Of a stretch of 64,000 nt of DNA, positions 34,570-43,889 are shown in pieces. The DNA is from Gemmatimonadota bacterium (GTDB lineage: Bacteria > Gemmatimonadota > Gemmatimonadetes > Gemmatimonadales > GWC2-71-9). The notes beneath the pieces were generated by a model. That model worked only from the letters and a program-made list of their open reading frames with translations. It ran no database searches and was not told the origin of the DNA. A program made the position numbers and the translations under genes. Within the stretch, counting starts at the first letter, position 1; every line of letters starts with the position of its first letter. The stretch is taken from the NCBI GenBank assembly GCA_040388535.1, contig JAZKBR010000002.1, positions 1-64,000 of the forward strand. The letters run 5' to 3'.

Positions 34570-36153
34570 CTAGCCCGGCACCGGCGGAGCGACAAACCGC
34601 TTCGACCGCTGCTGGTATGAATGCGCCAGGGCGAGCAACTGTGCGTCGCTGCCGGGCAGGCCCACAAACGAGAGATTCCCTGCCGGCATCCCGTCGACGC
34701 CAAGCCCGGTCGGCACCGAGACTTCGGGGAGACCAAGCCAGTTGCCATAGCCGAGCGTGGTGCGGATATCCGGCCATGGGTCTACCGCGCGGGGAGCCGG
34801 GAATGGCATGGTCGGGTAGATCATCGCGTCGAGATGCTGCGTGCGGAATGTCTCGGCGAGTTGTGCCACGACCGTGGCGCGCGACCTCGCAAACGACACG
34901 CTCGCCGGATCGTGTTCGTATGGTTGCACGATCAGTTTCGACATCTCCTCCCACTCTTTCGGGAGAACGTCGTAGAAAGCACGGAAGGCGGCCAGCCCGC
35001 GCGCCACATCGTCACGGGGCTGGCCACCGTGCCTGCCGAAATACCGGAACAGCGCGTTGGCGGTCGCCGCCGGCGAATTGTGGTTGATCGCCACGTCACC
35101 GCGCGCCTTGGCCGCTTCAGCGAAAAGCGAGCGCACGTTGACACGGGTGACTGCAGGGGCGCACGCCTCCACCACGGCGCCGCCCGCGACCAGATCGGCC
35201 ACCGCACGATCGAAGACGGCGAGTGACTCCGCGCTCATCTGCGCACGCGGGACGTGCACATCCACCAGGCCGAGTCGCGCACCGGCAAGGGCGTCATCAC
35301 GGAGCGCCGCGAGAGCGCCGCGCCGATAGCGTGCCGTGAGCGCCAGGCCATCGGAAGCATCGGGGCCGGCGATTGCGTCGAGCAGGAGCGCCGCATCGGC
35401 CACGTTGCGGGCGAGCGGGCCGTGCGTGTCGAGGTACGGCCAGGTGGGGATCACCCCGGTGCGCGGCACCAGGCCGAAGGTCGGCTTCATGCCGACGACC
35501 CCGCAGAACTGTGCCGGAATCCGGTTGGATCCACCGTCGTCGGTGCCGAGGGCCGCGAATGCGATCCCGCATGCCACGGAGACCGCTGACCCGGCACTCG
35601 ACCCGCCAGGCGTCTTGATGCCGGCCGGATCGTAGGGATTGCGCACCTGCCCGGTGAGCGAGCTCGTGCCATTGCCGTGATAGGCAAAATCGTCGGCGGC
35701 CGTCTTGCCAAGCACGACAGCGCCGGCGGCTCGCATGCGCTGCACCTCGAGTGCGTCGCGATGCACCGGCGTCGGAAACAACTGTGCCCACTCTCGGCTC
35801 GATCCGGTCGTGGGGAGCCCCTGCATGTCGTAAATCGCTTTCGCGAAGAGCGGCACCCCATCGAGCGGACCGCGGAGAGCCCCGCGACGCGCCCGCGCAT
35901 CGGAGGCACGCGCCTCGTCGAGCGCGGTGGTCGAGAACAGGTCGATAGCGTGAAGCGTGGCGTTGAGCGCGTTGCCCCGATCGAGCGCGAGCTGCGTCAC
36001 CTCGGCGGCGGTCCACGCCCCGCGCGCACGCCCGGCCTGGTATTCCACGATGGTACCGGAGAGCGGATCGACACCGGGCTCGGGCCAGCGGAGCAGCGGC
36101 AAGGCGAAGAGCGCGCTCAATTCGAGCAGCGCTTCGCGTCGGGAAATGGTCAC
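34570..36153 (-). CDS. Amidase-signature hydrolase with possible Tat signal
   Basis: A 527-residue amidase-signature enzyme with the Ser-cisSer-Lys triad Lys105 (FAKAIYD), Ser185 (GGSSAGS) and nucleophile Ser209 (DDGGSNRIP). The N-terminus SRREALLELSALFALPLL resembles a Tat signal. It would hydrolyse a carboxylic amide outside the cytoplasm; the substrate is unknown. It is 7 bases below the PilT stop and above the racemase homologue. Confidence 0.87.
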   Translation of the reverse strand: MTISRREALLELSALFALPLLRWPEPGVDPLSGTIVEYQAGRARGAWTAAEVTQLALDRGNALNATLHAIDLFSTTALDEARASDARARRGALRGPLDGVPLFAKAIYDMQGLPTTGSSREWAQLFPTPVHRDALEVQRMRAAGAVVLGKTAADDFAYHGNGTSSLTGQVRNPYDPAGIKTPGGSSAGSAVSVACGIAFAALGTDDGGSNRIPAQFCGVVGMKPTFGLVPRTGVIPTWPYLDTHGPLARNVADAALLLDAIAGPDASDGLALTARYRRGALAALRDDALAGARLGLVDVHVPRAQMSAESLAVFDRAVADLVAGGAVVEACAPAVTRVNVRSLFAEAAKARGDVAINHNSPAATANALFRYFGRHGGQPRDDVARGLAAFRAFYDVLPKEWEEMSKLIVQPYEHDPASVSFARSRATVVAQLAETFRTQHLDAMIYPTMPFPAPRAVDPWPDIRTTLGYGNWLGLPEVSVPTGLGVDGMPAGNLSFVGLPGSDAQLLALAHSYQQRSKRFVAPPVPG

Positions 36154-36160
36154 GATCGGC

Positions 36161-37294
36161 TCAGCGCGGGGCCATTCTGCGATCCGTCACATCATCAAGC
36201 TCGGCCAGGGACCGCGCTTCGTCGAAGCGGATTCTTCCCTGCTCGAACTTCTTGACCAGCTCGATCTTGTTCACCGACTTGAGATACGCCTCCATCGGCT
36301 CGACATCGCCGCTCTGCACCAGCTCGAAGAGCGCGTCGTTGAGGAGTTTCATGCCCAGCTGCCCGCCGGTCTGCATCGCGGACATGATCTGATGGGTCTT
36401 CCCTTCGCGAATCAGGTTTGCAACAGCGTTGTTCACCATCAGGATTTCCAGCGCCGCGACCCGTCCCTTCAGCTTGCGCTTGCAGAGCGTCATCGCGATC
36501 ACGCCCTTGAGCGACGAGGCCAGCATCATCCGGATCTGCCCCTGCCGATCGGCGGGGAACTGGTCGATGATCCGATCGATGGTCGAGATGGCGGTCGAGG
36601 TGTGCAGCGTCGCGAACACCATGTGCCCGGTCTCGGCCGTCTCGAGCGCGATCTCGATCGTCTCGAGATCGCGCATCTCGCCGACCAGCACCACATCGGG
36701 ATCCTCACGCAAGGCGGCGCGGAGCGCTCGCTTGAAAGAGCCGGTGTGACGGTGCACTTCACGCTGATTGATGAGGCAGCCCTTCTGGGAATGCACGAAC
36801 TCGATCGGATCCTCGATCGTGATGATATGATCGGCGCGAACCGTGTTCACGTAGTCGATCATCGCGGCGAGGGTGGTCGACTTGCCGCTGCCGGTCGGGC
36901 CGGTCACGAGGATCATCCCTTTCGGGAGTCGGCAGAGATCGGTGACCACCTTGGGCAGCCCCAGCTGGGTCGCGGTCAGCACCTCGGTCGGAATGACCCG
37001 GAACACCGCCGCGGGCCCATTCTGATCGACGAAATAGTTGGCGCGGAATCGGGCGAGGCCGGGCACGGCGTAGGCAAAGTCGGTGTCCCACTCTTCCTCG
37101 AACTGCTGCCGGTTTCGCTCCGGGGCGATCTCGGCGAGAATCTCGAGCATCCGTTCGGGGGTGGTGGGCTCCCCCCCCTCGACCGGAAGAATCCCGCCAT
37201 CGACCCGGAACATCGGCCGGAGTGTCGAACTGAGGTGCAGGTCCGACGCACCGGCATCCACCATCTTCTGGAAGAGGGAGTCGAGCCAGGCCAT
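36161..37294 (-). CDS. pilT: PilT-family twitching motility/retraction ATPase
   Basis: A 377-residue hexameric secretion-type ATPase. It has the N-terminal PAS-like domain (ASDLHLSS), Walker A GPTGSGKS at 132-139, Asp box ITIEDPIEF, Walker B and VGEMRDLET, His box HLTHST-like ATLHTSTA, and AIRNLIREGK-like AVANLIREGKTHQI. PilT powers pilus retraction. No other pil gene is in the window. Upstream lie a GC-rich hairpin (37350-37364) and a small hairpin (37322-37337). Confidence 0.93.
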   Translation of the reverse strand: MAWLDSLFQKMVDAGASDLHLSSTLRPMFRVDGGILPVEGGEPTTPERMLEILAEIAPERNRQQFEEEWDTDFAYAVPGLARFRANYFVDQNGPAAVFRVIPTEVLTATQLGLPKVVTDLCRLPKGMILVTGPTGSGKSTTLAAMIDYVNTVRADHIITIEDPIEFVHSQKGCLINQREVHRHTGSFKRALRAALREDPDVVLVGEMRDLETIEIALETAETGHMVFATLHTSTAISTIDRIIDQFPADRQGQIRMMLASSLKGVIAMTLCKRKLKGRVAALEILMVNNAVANLIREGKTHQIMSAMQTGGQLGMKLLNDALFELVQSGDVEPMEAYLKSVNKIELVKKFEQGRIRFDEARSLAELDDVTDRRMAPR

Positions 37295-37382
37295 GGGTAT
37301 GTCCGGGGGTGGGAGGCGGGATCCATCGAAAGATGGAAGAAGTATGCGCGGGGCCCCGGGCCCCTGCCACCCCCCGGGCCGA

Positions 37383-38324
37383 TTAGCGCTCCTCCGGCCG
37401 CGGCGTGCGCTTCATCTCCGCCATCACCCGCTTCAATTCAGCCTCACGCTCCATGATCTCGAGTTCGGCCCGCTTCGCCTCGTAGACGGTGGTGGTGCCG
37501 CTCTTGAAGCGTTCCTGCATCAGCGTATTCCGCGACGTGGCCAGGTCGAGTAGTTGCTTCGCACGCGCCAGGTCGACTTCCATCTGCACTTGCTGCAGTC
37601 GGCGGCTCACCTCGACCGGCTCGAGACGCTCAGTCAGGAACTGCTCGCGCAGCTTCGACTTCATCGCCAGCAGCCGCAGCTCACGCTCCCGTTCCGCCAC
37701 TTGCAGTTCGGCCTCGCGCAGCGAACCGACGAGTTCCGTCCCGGCCTTCACATTGCGTTCGACCGCCACCTCGTCGGCTTCCGCGCTCTTCAGTCGCTCC
37801 TCGACCAGTGCGGCAGAGGCGAGCAACCGTTCCTTCACGAAATCACGCTGCCCCACGAGCGGCGCCCAGAGTTCGTTGCGGGGATTCGCACGGGAGGCGC
37901 GCACCTCGGCGAGATCGAGGTTGCGCTGCAGCAAGGCGATTTCGCTCTCGCGCTGCGCGAGCGTCGCCTCACGAACCGTCTGCTCCGACGCCGCACCAAC
38001 GGCACGAGCACTCCGGACTCGCTCGAGTTCACGTTTCGCGAGCTCGAGTCGATATGCAATCAGTTCGCGCTCGACCTCGATCGTGCGGGAGACCTCCACC
38101 GCCTCCTTCGACTCGCGCACCTGTGCCGATGCGAATTGCGCGCCGATCCCGAAGGCGATTCCCACCGCGATCATCGCGGCAACCCGGAATCGCTCGCGCC
38201 AGCGCGGCCGCAGGACGACTACCCCGGAAGTGGCTCCGTCGCGGCGATAGGCGCGAAGCAGTTCCTGCTCCAGTTCGCCGACGAATTCCGGTGTCGGCGT
38301 GTGACGATCTTCCGTGGCGCTCAT
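37383..38324 (-). CDS. Membrane-anchored long coiled-coil protein, likely sigma partner
   Basis: A 313-residue protein: about 45-residue N-terminal cytosolic part (GELEQELLRAYRR), one membrane helix (47-65), and a long Glu/Arg/Leu-rich coiled coil (about 70-305) recalling TolC-type or adaptor hairpins. Start ATGA overlaps the ECF sigma stop. It is therefore probably its anti-sigma or membrane partner, although it has no anti-sigma zinc motif. Confidence 0.72.
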   Translation of the reverse strand: MSATEDRHTPTPEFVGELEQELLRAYRRDGATSGVVVLRPRWRERFRVAAMIAVGIAFGIGAQFASAQVRESKEAVEVSRTIEVERELIAYRLELAKRELERVRSARAVGAASEQTVREATLAQRESEIALLQRNLDLAEVRASRANPRNELWAPLVGQRDFVKERLLASAALVEERLKSAEADEVAVERNVKAGTELVGSLREAELQVAERERELRLLAMKSKLREQFLTERLEPVEVSRRLQQVQMEVDLARAKQLLDLATSRNTLMQERFKSGTTTVYEAKRAELEIMEREAELKRVMAEMKRTPRPEER

Positions 38325-38860
38325 GGCAGCCCTCCTTCGGTGGATGGCACAATGTGGGTGAGTTCGAGACGCAACCGTTCGCGGGCTCGGCGCAGTCGAC
38401 CCTCGACCGCACGTTCGGTTATTCCCATGACTTCGGCGAGCCGCGCGACGCGCAAGTGCTCGAAGTGAAATGCTTCCAGCAACTGGGCTTCTGCGAGAGG
38501 AATCCGCGCCAGCGCATCTGTCACGGCGGTCGCGATCTCGCGGGTGTCATCGGTGGCGTCGCGTTCGAGTGCCGCGAGGATCACGTCGGGAGCCACTGCA
38601 TCGAAATCGACCGGCGCCCGGCGGCGGAGATGGTTGAGCAGCAGGTTCCGCGAAACGGTGGTCAGCCATGCGAGCGGCACCTCAGGCATCCCCGTGCGTC
38701 GCCATTCGCGCACCGCGCGCAGCCAGGCCTCCTGGGTGATGTCCTCGGCCAGCTGACGCTCGCCACCGCAGCGACGGGAGACAAAGCCGTAGAGCGCCAC
38801 CACCGTCTCACGGTAGACGGCACTGATCTGGGCTTCGGTCGGTGGCTGCAGCATCGGCAT
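38321..38860 (-). CDS. ECF-type RNA polymerase sigma factor
   Basis: A 179-residue sigma factor with sigma2 (about 10-80: LYGFVSRRCGGERQLAEDITQEAWLRAV, WLTTVSRNLLLNHLR) and sigma4 (about 105-165: IPLAEAQLLEAFHFEHLRVARLAEVMGITERAVEGRLRRAR). ATG 38860 is used; a GTG at 38920 in frame would overlap the ArsR promoter and adds unconserved sequence. It is coupled to the coiled-coil gene and diverges from the ArsR gene. Confidence 0.87.
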   Translation of the reverse strand: MPMLQPPTEAQISAVYRETVVALYGFVSRRCGGERQLAEDITQEAWLRAVREWRRTGMPEVPLAWLTTVSRNLLLNHLRRRAPVDFDAVAPDVILAALERDATDDTREIATAVTDALARIPLAEAQLLEAFHFEHLRVARLAEVMGITERAVEGRLRRARERLRLELTHIVPSTEGGLP

Positions 38861-38922
38861 CCAGGTGGAGGTCACTAACCATGACACTCGGGACCCCAAA
38901 AACCCACGCGGGAGGGGCACTC

Positions 38923-38952
38923 TTGACAGGTGACCATTTGGTCACGTATTCT
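38923..38952 (+). promoter_or_regulatory. Promoter of ArsR gene with overlapping operator
   Basis: TTGACA (38923-38928), 18-base spacer, TATTCT (38947-38952), then ATG five bases later. The spacer holds a perfect dyad GTGACCA-TT-TGGTCAC (38930-38945), typical of an ArsR-family operator. The short distance implies a leaderless mRNA. Confidence 0.8.
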
Positions 38953-38957
38953 CTGTC

Positions 38958-39272
38958 ATGACATCGGACGATCGGGTCTTCAAGGCACTCGCCGATCCCT
39001 CGCGACGCATTCTCCTCGACCGGCTCTTCACCCGGGACGGACGAACGCTGACCGAGCTCGAGGCGGAACTCGAGATGACCCGCTTCGGTGTCATGAAGCA
39101 CCTCCGCGTCCTCGAGGATGCGGGACTGGTCGTGACGCAGCGGGTCGGCCGCGAGAAGCAGCACTTTCTCAATCCGGTCCCGATCCGGCTCATCCACGAC
39201 CGCTGGATCGACAAATTCACCGAGCGTCGAGTGTCGGCGCTCACCGAGCTCAAGCGCCAACTCGAGGAGTAG
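38958..39272 (+). CDS. ArsR-family repressor of the SRPBCC type
   Basis: A 104-residue winged-helix protein: DDRVFKALADPSRRILLDRLF, ELEAELEMTRFGVMKHLRVLEDAGLV as recognition helix, and a basic GREKQHFLNP wing. Family members that pair with SRPBCC genes lack a metal site. Probable autorepressor at 38930-38945. It is five bases above the SRPBCC gene. Confidence 0.9.
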   Translation: MTSDDRVFKALADPSRRILLDRLFTRDGRTLTELEAELEMTRFGVMKHLRVLEDAGLVVTQRVGREKQHFLNPVPIRLIHDRWIDKFTERRVSALTELKRQLEE

Positions 39273-39277
39273 ACGAC

Positions 39278-39778
39278 ATGACGGGCAGTACCGCAGCGGA
39301 GACGACCCAGATCTATCGCATCTTCATCAAGGCCACGCCGCAGGCGATCTGGGATGCGATCACGAACCCCGAATTCACCCAGAAGTGGGGCTACGGCCTG
39401 CACGAGGAGTACGACCTCCGCCCCGGCGGTCAGTACCGCGGCATGGCCAGCGAAGGGATGAAGGCGATGGGAATGTCTGGCGTTATTGTCGATGGCGAGG
39501 TGATCTCGGCCGACCCGCCGCACAAGCTGGTGGTGACCTGGCGGATGGCGATCAACCCCGAAATGGCGAGCGAGGGCTTCACCAAACTCACCTACGAGAT
39601 TGTCGCCGGGCGCGAAGGCGTGAGTCGCCTCAGCGTGATCCACGACGTCTCCGGTCGCCCCGGCCACGGCGCCATGATTGCCGGCGATCAGCAGGGCCCT
39701 GGCGCAGGTGGTGGCTGGCTCTGGATCCTCAGCGACCTCAAGTCATTGCTGGAGCGCGGCACCGCAATGGCTCAGTAG
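39278..39778 (+). CDS. AHSA1/SRPBCC-family protein
   Basis: A 166-residue START-like fold protein with IYRIFIKATPQAIWDAITNPEFTQKWGYG and LRPGGQYRGM, and the closing helix WILSDLKSLLERG. It binds a hydrophobic ligand or has a chaperone-like role. Forms an operon with the ArsR-type repressor, a recurring pair. Confidence 0.87.
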   Translation: MTGSTAAETTQIYRIFIKATPQAIWDAITNPEFTQKWGYGLHEEYDLRPGGQYRGMASEGMKAMGMSGVIVDGEVISADPPHKLVVTWRMAINPEMASEGFTKLTYEIVAGREGVSRLSVIHDVSGRPGHGAMIAGDQQGPGAGGGWLWILSDLKSLLERGTAMAQ

Positions 39779-39796
39779 CAAAGAGGGGCCATCGAC

Positions 39797-42225
39797 CTAC
39801 TCCCCGCGCAGCGCCTGCGCCGGATCCGCCTGCGACGCACGCCGCACGGGGAGGAGGGTCGCGACCACCGCCGTGAGTACGATCCCCAGCGTGGCCGCTC
39901 CGAAGGTGAACGGGTCGAGCGGTGCGACCCCGTAGAGCATCGAGGCCAGCATCCGGACGGCGACCAGCGCACCGGGAATGCCGATCAACAGGCCGAGGCC
40001 GATCAGCCGCAGCCCGCGCTGAGCAATCAGACTGCGAAGCTGCCGTGCGCGCGCACCAAGCGCGGCCCTGATCGCCAGTTCCCGCCGTTGCTCACCCACC
40101 TCGTGCGAAAGCACCGCGTATAGGCCCAGTGCGGCGAGCAGCACGGCCAGCAGCGAAAAGGCCGTGAGGATGAGCATCGCGAATCGCTGCCCGGCAATGG
40201 AGGCCGCGACCGCCTCATCCATCGTGCGAACGTCGATCAGCGGTTGTTCGGCGTCCGCACCGCGCACCGCACTCCGGATCGCGGGAACCAGCGACCCGGG
40301 GTCAGCCTTTGTCCGGACCACCAATGCGCCCCCCGATGCCGGGCCCTGAGCGTAGGGGAGATAGAGCTCCGGGATCGGAGCCGACACGAGTGCGTCGTGA
40401 CTGACATCGCCCACGACCCCGACCACCTGCACTGCAACGCCATCACCACCAGCAAAGCGGATCCGTTGCCCAACCGCGCGCTCGCCAGGCCAGAATTGCC
40501 GGGCCATCGCGCGATTGATCATCACAACCTGCGGTGCCCTGGGGTCATCCGTCGCTGCAAAGCTGCGGCCATCGATCACCGGGATCCCAAGCGTCGCGAA
40601 GTACGCCGTGCTCACCACGCGCGCGCCGACCGATGGTGCCTGTTCTGGCGGTTGCGGATGCGCCACAATCTGGATGACCGACATCCCGTACGCCGGATCG
40701 AGCGGCAATCGGCTCGAGAAGGCGACCGATGTCACGCCAGGTACGGCACCGAGTTGCGCCTCGATTCGACCGAGATACTCGGCCTGCTTCTCGGGGGTCG
40801 GGTAGCGCGTGGGAAGCATCCCGAACCGCATGGTGACCAGATGATCCGGACGGAAGCCGGGTCGATCCGGTCGAGGTTGAGCAGAGTCCGCACCATCAGC
40901 CCCGCGCCGACCGTCAGCACAAAGGCCAGCGCCACCTGTGCCGAGGCCACCGCACGCCTCGCGCGTGACGAAGCCGAGCCGGCGGTGGTCCGACGGGTGC
41001 CTGAGCGCAGCAGCTCCGACGATCGCGCGCCCATTCCGCGACCTGCCGACACCACGGCCAGCGCTGCGCCGAGGGTGAGCGCGATCAATACCGTGAAGAG
41101 GGCGACCCCGGCGTCGAGCCGAATCTGATCGAGGCGCGATGTCGTCGGTGGCGCGATCGCGACGAGGAGTGCGTGCCCCCACTGGGCGAGCGCCAGACCG
41201 AGGATTGTGCTTGTCATCACGAGCAACAGGCTGTCCCAGAGCGCTTCGCGCAGCAGCGCCAGCGTGGAGGCCCCGAGCGCTCGCCGGATTGCGATCTCCC
41301 CCTGGCGCGAGACGGCCCGTGTGAGGAAGAGGTTCGACACATTGGCAACTGCGACGAGCAGCAACAGCACCACCGCGGCAAACATCGCCTCGAGAATCGG
41401 CTTCACCCCGCCGATGATCTGCTCCGGGAGCGGGACGACATCGAAACTGACGTTGGTGTTGCTCGCGGGATACTCGGCGGCGAGCCGTGCCCCGAGCTGG
41501 CGCACGGACCTGCGAGCGCCATCGGCATCAACGCCGTTGCGCAACCGGCCGATCACCTGCAGCATTGCGGCGTTGCGAGTCTGCAATGCCACGGGGAGGT
41601 CGAGCGGCGCCCAGAGTTCGGCACGCTGATGTGCGGCCTTGAAAAAGGCAGGCGTGCTGAACTCGCGCGCCATCACCCCGACCACCGTGTACGGCTCACC
41701 GTCGATGTCGAGCACGGTGCCGATCACGGCCGGGTCGGCGTGAAGCCGGGATCGCCACATCGCGTCGCTCAGCACGACGACCCGGCGACTCCCGGCGATG
41801 GTGTCGCCCGGACCGAGCACCCGGCCAAGGGCAGCGCGGGCCCCAAGCAGGGCGAAGTAGTTGCCGGTGACCTGCGCTCCGCGGGCGAGCTCGGGGGTGT
41901 CACCGACCCTGACGGTCATTCCGCTGCCGAGCTGGGCCGCCGCGTCCTCAAAGGCACTACCGTGCTGGCGGATGTCCTCGTAGTTGAGGAGCGAGACGCT
42001 GAACCGGTTGTTATTGGACTTGGTGAGATCTTCCCAGACCATCACGAGGCGATCGGCCCGGACATAGGGGAGCGAGTGGATCAGGACGCCTTCGACTGCG
42101 GAGAATACGGTCGCCGTTGCGCCAATCGCCAGAGTCAGCGTCACAATCACGGCCACGGTGAAGCCTCTGGCCCGCAACAACCGGCGCAGCGCGTGCGTGG
42201 CCGACTGGCGAAACGTGTCGAGCAT
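39797..42225 (-). pseudogene. ADOP-type FtsX/MacB permease disrupted by one-base frameshift
   Basis: Two overlapping frames together encode one ADOP permease of about 810 residues. The upstream part has the MacB core and FtsX domain 1 up to LLNLDRIDP; the downstream part resumes with FRPDHLVTMRFGMLP. One G is missing at about 40857-40862 (CCGG run), where an extra G would restore the frame. The C-terminal half then has SRLPLDPAYGMS and the FtsX domain 2. It may be a true mutation or a sequencing error. No ATPase gene is nearby. Confidence 0.82.
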
Positions 42226-42251
42226 GGCGTTCACTCCTGGTCATTGGGGCG

Positions 42252-42653
42252 TCAGGTGCGGGGCGGCCCGAGCAGATCCCACCGATTCCCTTCAACATCG
42301 AGGAAGACGGCCACCTCCCCGTACCCTTCGACTCGCGGCTCCGTGAGGAAAGTGACACCGGCGGCAATCATCCGCGTGTAAGCATTCAGAAAATCATCGA
42401 CCCGAAGAAAGAGGCCGACCCGCCCGGCAAACTGGTCACCCGCGGCCGCCGCCTGACGCTCTCCATCGGCTTGTGCCAGCAGGATTCCGGTGGCGGCGCC
42501 ACGCGGCCGCACCACGACCCAGCGCTTCGGTCGGCCATCGTTGGTCTGTGCCGGGGTGTCTTCCACCAGGTCGAAGTCCAGCACCCGCACAAAGAAGTCG
42601 ATGGCGCGGTCGTACTCCTTGACGACCAGGGCGACCAGTTCCAGATGGGACAA
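42252..42653 (-). CDS. VOC-family protein
   Basis: A 133-residue VOC protein from the TTG codon at 42653: SHLELVALVVKEYDRAIDFFVRVL, WVVVRPRGA, and GVTFLTEPRVEGYGEVAVFLDVEGNRWDLLG. The TTG is preferred because GGAGG lies 6 bases upstream; an ATG at 42692 gives a longer form. Family members bind metal and small molecules; target unknown. Confidence 0.78.
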   Translation of the reverse strand: MSHLELVALVVKEYDRAIDFFVRVLDFDLVEDTPAQTNDGRPKRWVVVRPRGAATGILLAQADGERQAAAAGDQFAGRVGLFLRVDDFLNAYTRMIAAGVTFLTEPRVEGYGEVAVFLDVEGNRWDLLGPPRT

Positions 42654-42735
42654 GCTCCACCTCCCGCGCGGGTGACCAAGCAGATATGCCATCGACGTTA
42701 GATTTTCCCGAGAGACTTCCGCACCGGAGGCAACG

Positions 42736-43287
42736 ATGAAGAAGCTACAGGTCCAGGGCGTCCACCATATCACCCTGGTCGGGTCAACCCGGCAGAGCGC
42801 CATCGACTTCTGGCAGGGGCTCCTCGGCATGCCGTTCGTGATCGAACAGCCCAACCTCGGCAAGCCCGATGAAAACCATCTCTACTTCGACCCGGGCGAT
42901 GGCCGGCTGCTCACCGTCTTCACCAACGAGTCCACGCCGGATGCTCGCCGGCACGCGCCACGCGAACCAGGTTGCGTGGAGCACATCGCCTTCAATGTCT
43001 CGCGCGCCACCCACCAGCAGGTGCCGGCACGGCTGCGCGAACGCGGCATCGAATTCCTCGAGCGCGATCGCGGCTTCATGGATTCGATCTATTTCCGTGA
43101 CGAGAACGGACTCAAGATCGAACTCGCCTGCTACAAGTTCGAGACACCGGCAGGTTTCCGCGATGTCGACGTGCTGATGCGGGCCCAGCGACTCCGGGAG
43201 GCGCGCGGAGACCACCATATCACGGCCGAACATCTCGCCGATGCCATCGAGGAGTTGATGGCTAGCCGGGATCGCTTGCCGGTCTAG
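42736..43287 (+). CDS. VOC-family dioxygenase-like protein
   Basis: A 183-residue protein of the extradiol dioxygenase/glyoxalase type: VHHITLVGSTRQSAIDFWQGLLGMPF, NHLYFDPGDGRLLTVFT, HIAFNV, FMDSIYFRDENGLKIELACY. The His-His-Glu set suggests metal binding. GGAGG precedes the ATG. It diverges from the 42653 VOC and converges on the next VOC by 26 bases. Confidence 0.83.
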   Translation: MKKLQVQGVHHITLVGSTRQSAIDFWQGLLGMPFVIEQPNLGKPDENHLYFDPGDGRLLTVFTNESTPDARRHAPREPGCVEHIAFNVSRATHQQVPARLRERGIEFLERDRGFMDSIYFRDENGLKIELACYKFETPAGFRDVDVLMRAQRLREARGDHHITAEHLADAIEELMASRDRLPV

Positions 43288-43699
43288 CACCATTGGTCGG
43301 CGCTGCGGGCCACTGCTGTCCGAAGCCGAGCACATGCCCGTCCAGGTCCCGGAGAGCAAACTCCTTCACGCCGTACGGCTGCACCACGAGGCCATAAACG
43401 AAAGTTGCTCCGCGGGCGAGGAATTCGGCCGCAAGTTCTTCGGCATCGCGGACCCAGAAGAACGCGTCCCAGGTGCCGCCCTGGGACTCCATCGGCCGAA
43501 TCCGGCTCGGCTCTGTACTGCGCCGAAGCATTACACCACAGCCATCGCGACTGCAGATCGCGAACTCCGGTGGCGACCCGGCGCGGTACTCCTCACGGAA
43601 GCCCACCACCTCCTGGTAGTAGCTCAGCGTCGCCGCGACATCCGTCACTGGGAAGTATGGCGCACCGCGGAGTAGCGCCGGACGCAGGTCTACGGACAT
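43262..43699 (-). CDS. VOC-family bleomycin-resistance-like protein
   Basis: A 145-residue VOC protein: RGAPYFPVTDVAATLSYYQEVVGFREEY, WDAFFWVRDAEELAAEF, and GVKEFALRDLDGHVLGFGQ. Small single-domain form, resembling drug-binding VOC proteins. A dyad at 43720-43741 lies 20 bases upstream of its ATG. Its 3' end overlaps the neighbouring VOC gene. Confidence 0.8.
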   Translation of the reverse strand: MSVDLRPALLRGAPYFPVTDVAATLSYYQEVVGFREEYRAGSPPEFAICSRDGCGVMLRRSTEPSRIRPMESQGGTWDAFFWVRDAEELAAEFLARGATFVYGLVVQPYGVKEFALRDLDGHVLGFGQQWPAAPTNGARPASDPG

Positions 43700-43719
43700 C
43701 TGACCTCCATTGAAGGGGC

Positions 43720-43741
43720 AGTGCAGGAGTTCAACTGCACT
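43720..43741. promoter_or_regulatory. Dyad upstream of VOC gene
   Basis: AGTGCAG and CTGCACT, 7-base arms around 8 bases. It sits 21 bases before the VOC ATG at 43699, where an operator would be expected. No promoter boxes are clear. Confidence 0.35.
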
Positions 43742-43889
43742 CCACAACGCTGCTTTCCCGCGAACCGGCTAGCAAGATCTTGCGACGCCTCGGTGGAACG
43801 AATTCATCCTTGCCACCGCGCGGACGCTATGGCTCAATTCGGTCATGCCGAACGCCGGTATCGAAATCTCTGCTGGGGGGCCCTCTGCG

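Noticed and set aside
33857-34954. Extended frame of the racemase gene into the amidase gene
   Set aside because: The racemase fold begins at ATG 34549; the upstream part is out of frame with amidase and unconserved.
37350-37364. GC-rich hairpin GGGGCC-CCC-GGCCCC as terminator upstream of pilT
   Set aside because: Short 6-base stem, no T tract, and such runs are common by chance in this GC-rich sequence.
38861-38920. GTG-initiated N-terminal extension of the ECF sigma factor
   Set aside because: The added residues are not sigma-like and would begin beside the -35 of the divergent ArsR promoter.
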